From NCBI GenBank assembly GCA_029465975.1, contig CM055750.1, positions 18,031-82,030 of the forward strand: a stretch of 64,000 nucleotides of DNA. The letters are read 5' to 3'. Below the pieces are notes generated by a model. That model was not told the origin of the DNA, ran no database searches, and saw only the letters and a program-made list of their open reading frames with translations. The stretch's first letter is position 1. Every line of letters begins with the position of its first letter. Shown here piece after piece: positions 1 through 10,620 of the stretch. Source of the stretch: Dallia pectoralis. Lineage: Eukaryota > Chordata > Actinopteri > Esociformes > Umbridae. The position numbers and the translations under genes are program-made.

Positions 1-142
1 CTTCGGTTAGCTCCACTCAAGCACAGTCCACATGTTATGTCATGGTGTTACAAAATGGAGTGATAGCCTTCCGTCTTCTTTCAAGATCCCTTTTACCTTG
101 TAGAAATCTCCCTCTTCACCTCTAACCCTCACCCTAACCCTC
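1..142. other. Left-edge flank with degenerate CCCTAA motifs
   Basis: Non-coding sequence leading into the first minisatellite. Its last 20 bases hold telomere-like units (ctaaccctcaccctaaccct) directly next to the array start. Nothing else is recognisable. Confidence 0.5.
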
Positions 143-1100
143 AGCACAGTCAGCTGGTATTCTCTCTATAATTAAGTGGTCAGCACAGTCAGATGGTACT
201 CTGTCTATAATAGAGTGACCAGCACAGTCAGCTGGTATTCTGTCTATAATGGAGTGACCAGCACAGTCAGCTGGTATTCTCTCTATAATGGAGTGACCAG
301 CACAGTCAGCTGGTATTCTCTCTATAATTAAGTGGTCAGCACAGTCAGCTGGTATTCTGTCTAATGGAGTGACCAGCACAGTCAGATGGTATTCTGTCTA
401 TAATAGAGTGGTCAGCACAGTCAGCTGGTATTCTGTCTATAATAGAGTGGTCAGCACAGTCAGCTGGTATTCTGTCTAATGGAGTGACCAGCACAGTCAG
501 ATGGTATTCTGTCTATAATGGAGTGACCAGCACAGTCAGCTGGTATTCTGTCTATAATAGAGTGGTCAGCACAGTCAGCTGGTATTCTGTCTATAATGGA
601 GTGGCCAGCACAGTCAGATGGTATTCTGTCTATAATGGAGTGACCAGCACAGTCAGCTGGTATTCTGTCTATAATGGAGTGACCAGCACAGTCAGCTGGT
701 ATTCTGTCTATAATGGAGTGACCAGCACAGTCAGCTGGTATTCTGTCTATAATGGAGTGGCCAGCACAGTCAGATGGTATTCTGTCTATAATGGAGTGAC
801 CAGCACAGTCAGCTGGTATTCTGTCTATAATGGAGTGACCAGCCCAGTCAGCTGGTATTCTGTCTATAATGGAGTGGTCAGCACAGTCAGCTGGTATTCT
901 GTCTATAATGGAGTGACCAGCACAGTCAGCTGGTATTCTGTCTATAATGGAGTGACCAGCACAGTCAGCTGGTATTCTGTCTATAATGGAGTGGCCAGCA
1001 CAGTCAGATGGTATTCGGTCTATAATGGAGTGACCAGCACAGTCAGCTGGTATTCTGTCTATAATGGAGTGGTCAGCACAGTCAGCTGTAATTCTGTCCC
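143..1100. repeat. 39-bp minisatellite, about 24 copies
   Basis: The core agcacagtcagctggtat is followed by tctgtctataatggagtgacc-type sequence and repeats every 39 bases. Copies vary at cagctgg/cagatgg, at ggagtgacc/agagtggtc, and by loss of TATA from tctataat in a few copies (35-bp units). Because 39 is a multiple of three, one frame stays open for 212 codons; this is a by-product and not a gene. The array stops a few dozen bases before a decayed hAT element. Confidence 0.95.
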
Positions 1101-1133
1101 ATCAAGCCAATCTAACTGGTGAGAGCAGCTTGA
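1098..1133 (+). repeat. Left copy of a direct repeat flanking the hAT element
   Basis: The sequence around tcaagccaatctaact is repeated, with about 30 of 36 bases matching, at about 2652-2687 on the other side of the hAT element. The two copies lie outside the 8-bp target duplication. They suggest a local duplication older than, or involving, the insertion. Confidence 0.6.
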
Positions 1134-1140
1134 CCATATG

Positions 1141-2644
1141 GTACGTAATAGCGAGCAACATTGGGATTGGGTACCGCCGGTTCCCGCGGGACAACAAAGC
1201 AAATCTCGCGGGAGCGGGCGGTTTGAACTTTGCTGCGGGCGGGAACGGGCGGCTAAAGAATACACTGCGGGATCAGGATGTAGCATAAAACTTCATTCAT
1301 ATCTTGCACCATTACACAAACAACAACTTCGACCTTGTTTCCAGGGTGTTATTTGCGGCTCCTTTCGAGAGTGGTGTATCAAAACAGGGGAGAATATCAG
1401 AAGCCTGCCGTTCCAGAAACTCAGTGAATTTGTAATAGATGCGTCACTTCTATCTGGCCGTGTTGTGTTTGTTACTGACCGTGGAGCCAACATAGTCACT
1501 GCCCTGCGTGGATACACCAGGCTGAACTGCAATGCGCACATCCTGAACGCTGTCAAGGGCATTTGCATCAAGCGTGTTGGCTAAAAATACTGAGCTGTCT
1601 GAACTGTTGACCAATGCAAAAACACTGGTGAAATATTTCAAACATTCAGGTCTGCAAAACAGCTTGAAGAAATCCCTAAAGAAATCCATCGAGACAAGAT
1701 GGAATTCAAATTATGGTATGCTGGATTCCATACTGAAACAACATGAGGACATCTCCACATTACTGCTGAGCAATAATGAAAGAATTGCGCAGGTCAATGA
1801 AAACACTTTGAAAACTGTAGTTGCATTCCTTAAGTTGTTTAAGGATGCTACTATCGACTTAGAGTCCGACAACTCCACTCCCAGCGCTTCACTTCCACTG
1901 CCGTGGTCCGTGAAGCTCATTGAACACTCTCAAGCAGCACTCCTCAAGCCCAGATTGCAATGCTCCTGACTCCTAAAATGTCAATGCTACGACTTCTGCC
2001 CCCAGATGATAAAGAAGACGTGGTTGAAGGTATGTATGTATGTAGCGTATTACAGACATAAAAACTGAAAATACACTTACAAACTAAAATAAGTGAAATG
2101 CAGTCAAAAATAGAAACTGAGATAAAAGACAATGAATATAAATTATAAGTATATATAGCTAAATGAATAACATTTATAAATACATAATCATTTATATAAT
2201 CCTATCCATGCAGTTTGTCCTGGTCCTGGCCACAGCAGAGGATGAGCCACCAGACAAAAAGCAAAGCACAGACCGATTCGCTGACTGGAAAGACAATGCG
2301 TCATTTGATCATTGTATCTTTGTATTTTTTGCAAAGCAGTGTATTTGTATGTGCTGTGTGACAGTGCAATGTTTTTGATAAAACAAAGTTATTATTAATA
2401 AAAAATGTATTTAAAAAAAATTACGTGTTTTCTCATGCGGGACGGGAGAAGACACAAACTCAATGCATCTCTATTATGCAGGCAGAAATTCACAAAGTTT
2501 TGTGGGTGCGGGTGGGAGTGGACATCCACATTGCGGGAGCGGGCGCGAGTGTAACACACACGTTGTGGGTGCAGGCGGTAATGGTCAGAAATTATGCGGG
2601 AGCGGGATGAAGAAAACAGTCCCGCTCAGGGCTCCAGTACGTAA
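1141..2644 (+). mobile_element. Decayed hAT-family DNA transposon with probable 8-bp target duplication
   Basis: The element interior (1149-2636) is flanked by the 8-base repeat GTACGTAA at 1141-1148 and 2637-2644, the length expected for hAT integration. The ends are only weakly inverted: both carry GGGA(T/C)TG near the terminus. Both also carry GC-rich subterminal motifs (gcgggagcggg at about 1206, 2533 and 2598), a hAT hallmark. Inside is a transposase relic with an intron. The duplication and the transposase are clear; the exact termini are less so because the inverted repeats are eroded. Confidence 0.72.
1285..2310 (+). pseudogene. hAT transposase relic, two exons, frameshifted
   Basis: Two overlapping frames give hAT transposase core sequence. 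At 1285-1580 it reads FVTDRGANIVTALRGY followed by CNAHILNAV, the acidic VTD.GAN and C.AH.LN blocks of the RNase-H-like domain. At 1574-1970 it reads SIETRWNSNYGMLDSI. A one-base frameshift near 1575-1590 separates them. The line continues through LRLLPPDDKEDVVE, breaks at a good GT donor (2030) and resumes after the AG ending at 2235 as AEDEPPDKKQ. The joined reading frame is preserved across this roughly 206-base intron. The N-terminal zinc finger and the C-terminal dimerisation region are missing, so the copy is non-functional. Confidence 0.82.
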
Positions 2645-2651
2645 GACCTGC

Positions 2652-2687
2652 CCGTCAAGCCAATCTAACTTGTGGGAGTTGCTACAA
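2652..2687 (+). repeat. Right copy of the direct repeat flanking the hAT element
   Basis: This is the partner of the copy at 1098-1133, sharing the 16-base core tcaagccaatctaact. It lies just right of the GTACGTAA target duplication. Confidence 0.6.
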
Positions 2688-2689
2688 AA

Positions 2690-4635
2690 AGCATTTGGGG
2701 AAATCTGACATAACCTCAACAAATTGACAACTACAATGTCATTGCATGTCTGCATGTTTGAAGGACACACTTATTATTTCAAATAATATTCAATATTTCT
2801 AACCTTGTCAATGACAATATTTCCTTTGCATTTTGCTATATGTTCTGCTCAAACAAATTTCCAGTATGTTTTCACAGAAAACAAGGACATTTCTAAGTAA
2901 CCCAATTTTTTGAAAAGTGTATGTAAGTAAATAACAACACACATAAACCAGTGTGATGCAAACCAAAAACACAGAGTATAATGATTATGTATTATATATA
3001 AAAATATAAATTAGAAATTTAGCTGCCTGCAGCAATGGCGGGTTCCTCCAAAGTAGACATCAATTTAATCATGTCAATCCAGTGGCCAAGTATACAACAA
3101 ATTGTCTAGTGTTGACTTTCCAGTGTTAACTATACAGTAACTAATGTTAACTGAGTTGTTTGATAAACCCAAATGGGCCCTATATGTAAATGCCCTTTCT
3201 GAACCCATATAATGATTGTCTATGTGTGTACAACCTAGTGTTAAACATGACAGCAGAAGTTACGAATGCAATATTAGTTTTTTCAAGGTTTTGTTCAAGG
3301 TATGCCACAGAGTTTACCACATGGTGAGAATCACCATAAGAACAGTGTGGTTGTGGCACACACCCTAATGATGCATGCAAGTCCAGCATTATGGAATAGT
3401 TTTGTTTGATTAGCAGGAAATCATGACTGAGACAGTGATTGTAGCCATGGAACATTTAAAAAGGTTCAGCATCAATCTGCTCTTAAACACTTAGTCACCT
3501 AAAAGTTTAAGGAATCAAGTGTTTTCTATAGCACAGCTATATATGGTCACACATTAAATCTTTGTCTTAAACAGATTCATGTTTTAAATTCTTTGTGACC
3601 AGCCAAATTACAGTTGTTGTATCTCCTGATAAGGGTTGAGTACAGTTGTCATTTCAAATGGAACCTTTTTTGCTAGTTGTGTAATTTAGTTTTAAAAAGA
3701 ACAAGTCAAAACTTCAATTTCAAAATTAATATTAGTTATATAGAAAATTGTTAAATCAATTGAATACAAAGGGGTCACTAAGGAGTGAAGTTATTGAAAA
3801 AATGTGTTCTTGTATATGTATCGTCTAATGGTCTAGTTGCACATCAGCCATTCAGTGGACCCTGCATCATCCATTGCAACCCAATGACAAGAAGAGTTAA
3901 GTGTAGCCTGGTGTAATGTACCACTACAGTACACACACTAATTTGGTGGTAATTTATTCTGGTAAATCTTATTTAGGTGATTCTCAGTAACCTTGTAAAA
4001 AATGCAAGGAAACTAATGTACAACAAAAACGGTAGTGGCTGTATTCTGAAATAAAAACAAGAAAATAAGTACACCACAATTAAAATAAACTCAAAGTTAT
4101 AATATGCTGTGCTGAAGCTTGTGTATATTCCAGAGCTATTTACTTGGTAATATCTAATGATTACTTTGGAGTAATACATAATTCCCACCAATTGATGTTA
4201 CGGGACTAATTATACTAGATAGCACCAACGTAATTCAGTCAATACTATTAATGTTCCGAGTTCGGTTACCCAAAAACGTAATCTGATTTATAATTGCCAC
4301 AAAATATGTGCAGCTTTTTGCACACAAACTATTTTACTACAGATACAGTCAAGTAAACTTATCAAACGAGATTACAAACATAGTTTAAATTGGCTATTAA
4401 TGAAGCCTTCAAACACTTAAGCCACATCAATACATCAACGATAATAGAAAATACTAGACAGCACTAAATACACATAAGAAACAGCGCTGTTCACTTCAGA
4501 TCTCTCAAATGCATATTTTCTGATTGTTAAATATTGGGCACTATTTTAATCAGGCGAATCTACTTTAAAAAAAAGATGACAAGCCAGTGGGCATTGCTGC
4601 CAAAACACACTAGGCAACTCTACACATTGGTTTCT
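2690..4635. other. AT-rich unique sequence, nothing recognised
   Basis: About 1.9 kb without tandem structure, transposon ends or a credible coding frame on either strand. The open frames present are short, AT-rich and lack family motifs. It could be intronic or intergenic. Confidence 0.5.
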
Positions 4636-4639
4636 ACTA

Positions 4640-4777
4640 AATCCAAAGTAGAGTCTCTACTAAAAACAAAAGTTGTAAAAGTATGCCACATATTTATAGA
4701 ATTAATCAGATGTGGTTTGATGGGTTTCTGTCCTTTTCCAAACTGTTGAATGTCTGTTGAAATTCTGTCGAATGTCA
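4640..4777 (+). repeat. Left copy of a duplicated segment flanking the LTR element
   Basis: The segment contains gttgtaaaagtatgcca, then an atttata-attaatcaga stretch and tgtctgttga. It is repeated in the same orientation and order at 6775-6915 beyond the LTR element, with visible divergence. The copies differ much more than the two LTRs do, so the duplication is older than the insertion. Confidence 0.7.
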
Positions 4778-4782
4778 GACAA

Positions 4783-5175
4783 TGTCACGATTGGTGTGGT
4801 GGCGTTGCTACACGGACATATTTCGGTGATGCACTTCCTTGTTTCACTTCCGTGTTTACGTTTGTCTCACGGCTGTTTGCACTTGTAATCAATGGGATAT
4901 AAGAGGGTCGCGAGCAGTGCACTCGTTGCTTCGCATTGTTACATGTCACACGTTGTTTGTAGAGGTGAGTGTATATATATATTAGAAGACGTGCTGTTCT
5001 TGGAATGTTTTGTAAGTCGCTGGTTATGCGCACTATTATTTCTAGTTTAACAGTTTAGTTCTTTTCCGCCGTTCACGGTTTGTTTTATGTTTTATCATTA
5101 ATAAAACCTGTGTTGAAACGGATACCTTGGCTCTGCATACGGCTTCCCACACTACACCTCATCAGCATCGTGACA
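4783..5175 (+). repeat. 5' LTR of the non-autonomous retroelement
   Basis: This 393-base direct repeat has its own TG...CA boundaries. It contains a short TA run (gtgtatatatat) and a polyadenylation-like attaataaaacc near the 3' side (about 5097-5107). It abuts the internal ORF start by two bases. Confidence 0.88.
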
Positions 5176-5177
5176 GA

Positions 5178-6167
5178 ATGCGAAGCCACCCAAGAAGCCC
5201 GCAGAGCCGGACGGTGAGTGGATTCCTCGGAGGGGCAAGCTATAGCGCTCCGAGGTATGAAGCTCACCGTCAACCCACGGAGCAGTGGGACTGGGGTAAG
5301 CCGGAGACGCCCGAAGAGGAGTATAGGCGCCTCCGTGCTTACTTCGGGTATGAGCCACCTATGCAGCTATCAGGGCTGATTACATCGGGTCCGCGGTCCT
5401 TCCCGGAGGAAGGCAAGAGGGCACCCCGAAGGCGTCCCAAGAAGGTTTTTGGGGGGGAGCTAAGGAGGTGTTCCGGGAGGACCGCGGAGAGAACACCCAC
5501 GGTCCTGGTGCTGCAGGAACGGCCACCCACTGCTCCGGGGCTGCAGACAGGGGGAGGAAAACCCCTGGAGCTACAGCCACTACCCCCGCCGTGGGAAGAC
5601 CCTTTTCTGCCGCCGACGTCAGGGACAGAAAAACCCCCGGAGGGGTTGGATGACCAGCCCACTGCCATTATTAGGACGTGGTGGAGGACATGGCTGGACC
5701 TACAGGAGCCAGCGCCTGAGATGGTCGCCACCACGCTTGCGCCTGAGATGGTCGCCGTCACGCCAGCGTCCACGATGGCTCCCGCCGTCACGCCAGCGCC
5801 CAAGATGGCTGTTGCCGTCACGCCGGCGCTCAAGATGGCTGCTGTCGTCCCGCCAGCGCTCAAGATGGCTGCCGCCGTCTCGCCAGCGTCCACGATGGCT
5901 CCCGCCGTCACGCCAGCGTCCAAGATGGCTGTTGCCGTCACGCCAGCGCCCAAGATGGCTGTTGCCGTCACGCCAGCGCCCACGATGGCTCCCGCCGTCA
6001 CGCCAGCGTCCAAGATGGCCGCCGCCACGACGGCGCCCACGATGGCCTCCGCCACAACGGCGCCCACGATGGCCTCCGCCACCACGTCGCCCACGACGGC
6101 GGACTCTGAGCCGCACAAGACGGCGGACTCTGAGCCGCACAAGACGGCGGACTCTCAGCCGCACTAG
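5178..6167 (+). CDS. Proline/alanine-rich ORF of the LTR retroelement (329 aa), function unknown
   Basis: The ORF starts two bases after the 5' LTR at the ATG opening MRSHPRSPQSR. An in-frame ATG at 5127 also exists inside the LTR, but the internal one is preferred because it lies in element-specific sequence. Residues 1-60 are polar, with WDWGKPETPEEEYRRLRAYF. About 60-180 is basic and proline-rich. About 190-310 is a run of 10-residue repeats such as VTPAPKMAVA, produced by a 30-bp tandem repeat. The tail repeats KTADSEPH. There are no catalytic or zinc-knuckle motifs. It may be a structural (gag-like) remnant or a passenger ORF. The long frames on the opposite strand are shadows of the GC-rich repeats. 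Confidence 0.55.
   Translation: MRSHPRSPQSRTVSGFLGGASYSAPRYEAHRQPTEQWDWGKPETPEEEYRRLRAYFGYEPPMQLSGLITSGPRSFPEEGKRAPRRRPKKVFGGELRRCSGRTAERTPTVLVLQERPPTAPGLQTGGGKPLELQPLPPPWEDPFLPPTSGTEKPPEGLDDQPTAIIRTWWRTWLDLQEPAPEMVATTLAPEMVAVTPASTMAPAVTPAPKMAVAVTPALKMAAVVPPALKMAAAVSPASTMAPAVTPASKMAVAVTPAPKMAVAVTPAPTMAPAVTPASKMAAATTAPTMASATTAPTMASATTSPTTADSEPHKTADSEPHKTADSQPH
5755..6090 (+). repeat. 30-bp tandem repeat inside the retroelement ORF
   Basis: The unit gtcacgccagcg(t/c)cca(a/c)gatggct plus about six more bases recurs every 30 bases, about eleven times, encoding ten residues per copy. The unit keeps the reading frame, so copy-number change would alter only protein length. Confidence 0.85.
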
Positions 6168-6351
6168 ACGGCGGTCTCTCTGCCGCACTAGATGGCGGCC
6201 TCTCAGCCACCGAGGCCTTTTCAGGGCTGGACCTGCGGTCCTGGACTGACCCTTTTGGGTTTGACTGCGGCTTCTCTCCCTGTTGCTCCCTTGTTTTGGT
6301 TTTGTGTTTCCGTTCGGCTATCTGGGGAGCTAGCCTTTTAGTGGGGGATAC

Positions 6352-6746
6352 TGTCACGATTGGTGTGGTGGCGTTGCTACACGGACATATTTCGGTGATG
6401 CACTTCCTTGTTTCACTTCCGTGTTTACGTTTGTCTCACGGCTGTTTGCACTTGTAATCAATGGGATATAAGAGGGTCGCGAGCAGTGCACTCGTTGCTT
6501 CGCATTGTTACATGTCACACGTTGTTTGTAGAGGTGAGTGTATATATATATATTAGAAGACGTGCTGTTCTTGGAATGTTTTGTAAGTCGCTGGTTATGC
6601 GCACTATTATTTCTAGTTTAACAGTTTAGTTCTTTTCCGCCGTTCACGGTTTGTTTTATGTTTTATCATTAATAAAACCTGTGTTGAAACGGATACCTTG
6701 GCTCTGCATACGGCTTCCCACACTACACCTCATCAGCATCGTGACC
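6352..6746 (+). repeat. 3' LTR of the non-autonomous retroelement
   Basis: It is essentially identical to the 5' LTR. The visible differences are two extra bases in the TA run and a terminal C instead of A. It is followed by the target duplication GACAA. Confidence 0.88.
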
Positions 6747-6774
6747 GACAAATAATTTTTTATTGAAATCTAGA

Positions 6775-6915
6775 TTCAACTTTGATTAAAAACAAAGGTT
6801 GTAAAAGTATGCCAGCTATTTATAAAATTAATCAGAAGTGGTTTGATGCGTTTCGGATTATAACTGAATAAGTTATTGATTTTCCAAATTGTCGCATGTC
6901 TGTTGAATGTGAATG
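6775..6915 (+). repeat. Right copy of the duplicated segment flanking the LTR element
   Basis: Partner of 4640-4777, with gttgtaaaagtatgcca and tgtctgttgaatg in the same order but with substitutions and a small insertion. It lies immediately beyond the retroelement. Confidence 0.7.
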
Positions 6916-7616
6916 TCCGAATATAAAACCAAGTTTACCTCGGTTCACGGAGATACTATTAGTTCAACTGCTATTATCTATACGCGAATACACTTAGTAC
7001 GCATATAACTACTAAACTCAAGATATCATAACAACGATAACGCAATTAATAAATGTTTGGAAAGTTCATGTTATAACTTACGGTTCAAAAGAACGACTAT
7101 ATCCTTACATCTCTGGGAAAACAATGTGTTGTATGTGTAGTAAATGTGTAGTAAAACATTTTTCCATGACATCTAAAATACGGCACAATATATAATAAAG
7201 TTTATCTGCAAAACATTTGGTAACTAAACTATGCATACTCTTTAAATAGTACCTCTACTGATCTCTAATAATGGAGTCGACGTCTTAGGAGATCACAGGC
7301 ATGCAGACGCTGCGTGCCCCTAGTGGCGCATGTGTGAAAAATAATTTGATCAGTGTGAAATTTTAAATAAGTACGCCCTATTTAGCCATTAACCATAGTC
7401 AAGCACACATTATAATAATATATATATGTGAGATTACAATATGTGTCCTTGACCATAGTCAAGCACACATAACTAGATAATGTTACAATTCCTGCTGAAA
7501 TTGTGATGTGTGCTTGCTGCCACCCGTAGTCGACTGTTTACTGATATCAACTGCCAATGTCCAGTTATACGTTTAAAATATGTATAATATATAAGGGAGA
7601 TTACAATATGTGAGCA
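6916..7616. other. Unique AT-rich spacer with a small internal duplication
   Basis: No gene is seen. The segment accatagtcaagcacaca occurs at about 7390 and again at about 7452, a two-copy local duplication with an atatatat run between. Confidence 0.55.
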
Positions 7617-7983
7617 TAGTAACCTGCCAATTAACCAGCATAATAACATTCCGATTAACCAGCATAAGAAACAGCATTATAAACTGCCTATTAAACAGCA
7701 TGTAACCTGCCTATTAAACAGCATAATAACCTGCCTATTAAATAGCATGCAACCTGCCTATAGTACAGCATGTAACCTGCTTATTCATTATCATGCAAAC
7801 CTGCCTATTAAACAGCATAAAAACCTGCCTATTAAACAGCATAAAAACCTGTCTATTAAAAAGCATAATAACCTGCTTATTAAACACCATGTAACCTGCC
7901 TATAGTACAGCATGTAACCTGCTTATTAATTATCATGCAAACCTGCCTATTAACCAGTGTGTAACCTGCCTATTAAGCAGCTG
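7617..7983. repeat. Degenerate 20-22 bp tandem repeat
   Basis: The motif aacctgcctattaaacagca recurs about seventeen times with substitutions (ttattcattatcat, tatagtacagcat) and small length changes. Its heterogeneity marks it as older than the neighbouring arrays. Confidence 0.85.
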
Positions 7984-8025
7984 TTTGCTGTTTGAATGTA
8001 TGCATACACTTACAGGAGTAGCTAA

Positions 8026-8597
8026 CGCACAGAACTCACTAGTACTCATTAAATAATAAAAGGTGCCACAATGGAGTGATGTTTTATTAGAGCAGTCTCT
8101 CACCAGCACAGGTAACCCTAACTCGCATAGGTAACAGAACTCACTAGTACTCATTAAATAATAAAAGGTGCCACAATGGAGTGATGTTTTATTAGAGCAG
8201 TCTCTCACCAGCACAGGTAACCCTAACTCGCATAGGTAACAGAACTCACTAGTACTCATTAAATAATAAAAGGTGCCACAATGGAGTGATGTTTTATTAG
8301 AGCAGTCTCTCACCAGCACAGGTAACCCTAACTCGCATAGGTAACAGAACTCACTAGTACTCATTAAATAATAAAAGGTGCCACAATGGAGTGATGTTTT
8401 ATTAGAGCAGTCTCTCACTAGCACAGGTAACCCTAACTCGCATAGGTAACAGAACTCACTAGTACTCATTAAATAATAAAAGGTGCCACAATGGAGTGAT
8501 GTTTTATTAGAGCAGTCTCTCACCAGCACAGGTAACCCTAACTCGCATAGGTAACAGAACTCACTAGTACTTGTTAAATAATAAAAGGTGCCACACA
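8026..8597. repeat. 105-bp satellite, about 5.5 copies
   Basis: Copies of agtactcattaaataataa occur at 8041, 8146, 8251, 8356 and 8461, exactly 105 bases apart, with a last variant copy at 8566. They are almost identical. Because 105 is 35 codons, a minus-strand frame stays open across the array. It has no family motif and is treated as an artefact. Confidence 0.95.
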
Positions 8598-8599
8598 GC

Positions 8600-9230
8600 G
8601 CATTCATGTCACAATGACACTAATCAAATCAGTAAGGAACTACAGTTCCTCTAAACCAAGTTGAATATCTCACAAGGCCTGACACGTATTATGCAACAAT
8701 ACCACACAAAGACATGACCAAACACAGGGAAACTATACACTCTACTAATGAGGGGATGGACACCAGGTGTGTGTACTGCCGAGACAATGATGTGATGGGA
8801 TGAACGGTGGAGCTAGAAGATTAGTAAGGACGAAGGCCGTAACCTGCCTCAAGATGGTGGTATAATGGCATTGGAGGGAGCTTTGACAATTTTGAATAGC
8901 ATGTCTCAAATAACAAGGACACAACATTGCTTGACTTGAAATCAAATTAATGCAAATTGTCCATAACCACAATATCTGGCAGCATCTACGTGCATTCTCT
9001 ACAATTGCGCATCAGTGTAGTGATGTTTTCTGTTCTAATTCCATGTTTGTTGTTGGTTTATTTTAAATTTAACTCAATTAATTTACTTATACTATGTTCG
9101 TAAGTACAACGTACATTTTTCACCATGAGTGAGTTACATGAATTAAATACTGTGAAAAGGCCTTTTGATAACAGTCTTGACTATGTGGGATTATGGCTTT
9201 ATATAGAGTTAGCGTTTTCTGGGCCATGTC
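8600..9230. other. Spacer with an LTR-like fragment (about 8690-8850, minus)
   Basis: The part containing cacacaaagacatgacc, cacagggaaact and caccaggtgt resembles the minus-strand LTR-like segment at about 57054-57403 in order and wording. It is probably a related LTR fragment without clear ends. The rest is unique. Confidence 0.4.
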
Positions 9231-9236
9231 ACGGAC

Positions 9237-9438
9237 TTGCAGGGTGAAGTGCGGAAGGGAGCATATAGTTCTTTCGGGGAGTTTATTCTTGTCCAGATAA
9301 AAAATGCCGACACAGATACTATACATAAAACACGGAAATGTAAACCAAACGTGCACTTACACAAAGCGACTTAAACAGTTTTACAAATAACAGTAACAAT
9401 GTTAACACAACACCTAACCCCATGAAACACATGTAAAA
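9237..9438 (-). mobile_element. LTR-like end leading into the 75-bp array
   Basis: On the minus strand this segment ends CCGTGACA, like the other LTRs in the window, and carries an AATAAA-type signal (aagaataaactcc). Further along it reaches the sequence amplified in the adjacent 75-bp array. Only one terminus is visible; the other has been lost or lies beyond the array. Confidence 0.45.
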
Positions 9439-10620
9439 ACAATAACAAGCATCTGAACCTAACCAGGGACCTTAAATAGCCCACTGATTAACTAACCCAT
9501 GTAACATTCTATTAATAACAAGCACATGTGAACCTAACCAGGGACCTTAAATAGCCCACTGATTAACTAACCTATGTAACATTATATTAATAACAAGCAT
9601 CTGTGAACCTAACCAGGGACCTTAAATAGCCCACTGATTAACTAACCCATGTAACATTCTATTAATAACAAGCACATGTGAACCTAACCAGGGACCTTAA
9701 ATAGCCCACTGATTAACTAACCTATGTAACATTATATTAATAACAAGCACCTGTGAACCTAACCAGGGACCTTAAATAGCCCACTGATTAACTAACCCAT
9801 GTAACATTCTATTAATAACAAGCACATGTGAACCTAACCAGGGACCTTAAATAGCCCACTGATTAACTAACCTATGTAACATTATATTAATAACAAGCAT
9901 CTGTGAACCTAACCAGGGACCTTAAATAGCCCACTGATTAACTAACCTATGTAACATTATATTAATAACAAGCACATGTGAACCTAACCAGGGACCTTAA
10001 ATAGCCCACTGATTAACTAACCCATGTAACATTCTATTAATAACAAGCACATGTGAACCTAACCAGGGACCTTAAATAGCCCACTGATTAACTAACCCAT
10101 GTAACATTCTATTAATAACAAGCACATGTGAACCTAACCAGGGACCTTAAATAGCCCACTGATTAACTAACCTATGTAACATTATATTAATAACAAGCAT
10201 CTGTGAACCTAACCAGGGACCTTAAATAGCCCACTGATTAACTAACCTATGTAACATTATATTAATAACAAGCACATGTGAACCTAACCAGGGACCTTAA
10301 ATAGCCCACTGATTAACTAACCTATGTAACATTATATTAATAACAAGCACATGTGAACCTAACCAGGGACCTTAAATAGCCCACTGATTAACTAACCTAT
10401 GTAACATTATATTAATAACAAGCACAAGTGAACCTAACCAGGGACCTTAAATAGCCCACTGATTAACTAACCTATGTAACATTATATTAATAACAAGCAT
10501 CTGTGAACCTAACCAGGGACCTTAAATAGCCCACTGATTAACTAACCTATGTAACATTATATTAATAACAAGCACATGTGAACCTAACCAGGGACCTTAA
10601 ATAGCCCACCGATTAACTAA
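9439..10620. repeat. 75-bp satellite, about 16 copies, two interleaved subtypes
   Basis: The core aaccagggaccttaaatagc returns every 75 bases. Subtype A has cccatgtaacattct and cacatg; subtype B has cctatgtaacattat and catctg. A and B alternate at first and B predominates later, so copying units were sometimes dimers. The minus-strand core GGGCTATTTAAGGTCCC resembles the promoter-side part of the LTR-like repeats nearby. Confidence 0.95.

Larger units (their letters stand above)
4783..6746 (+). mobile_element. Young non-autonomous LTR retroelement (complete, with target duplication)
   Basis: Two long terminal repeats in the same orientation (4783-5175 and 6352-6746) begin TGTCACG and end CGTGAC(A/C). 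They enclose about 1.18 kb. A 5-base target duplication GACAA sits at 4778-4782 and 6747-6751. A purine run (agtgggggata) precedes the 3' LTR like a polypurine tract. No primer-binding site starting TGG is evident after the 5' LTR. No protease, reverse transcriptase, RNase H or integrase is encoded, so the element must have been mobilised in trans. The LTRs appear to differ only by a TA-repeat length change and the last base, so insertion was recent. Confidence 0.88.

Noticed and set aside
1059..1288. Small overlapping frames on both strands at the end of the 39-bp array
   Set aside because: They join array sequence to hAT flank and have no family resemblance.
5339..6188. Antisense and second-frame long ORFs over the retroelement interior
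   Set aside because: Shadows of the GC-rich 30-bp repeat; the plus-strand frame from 5178 has the better start and spans the whole internal region.
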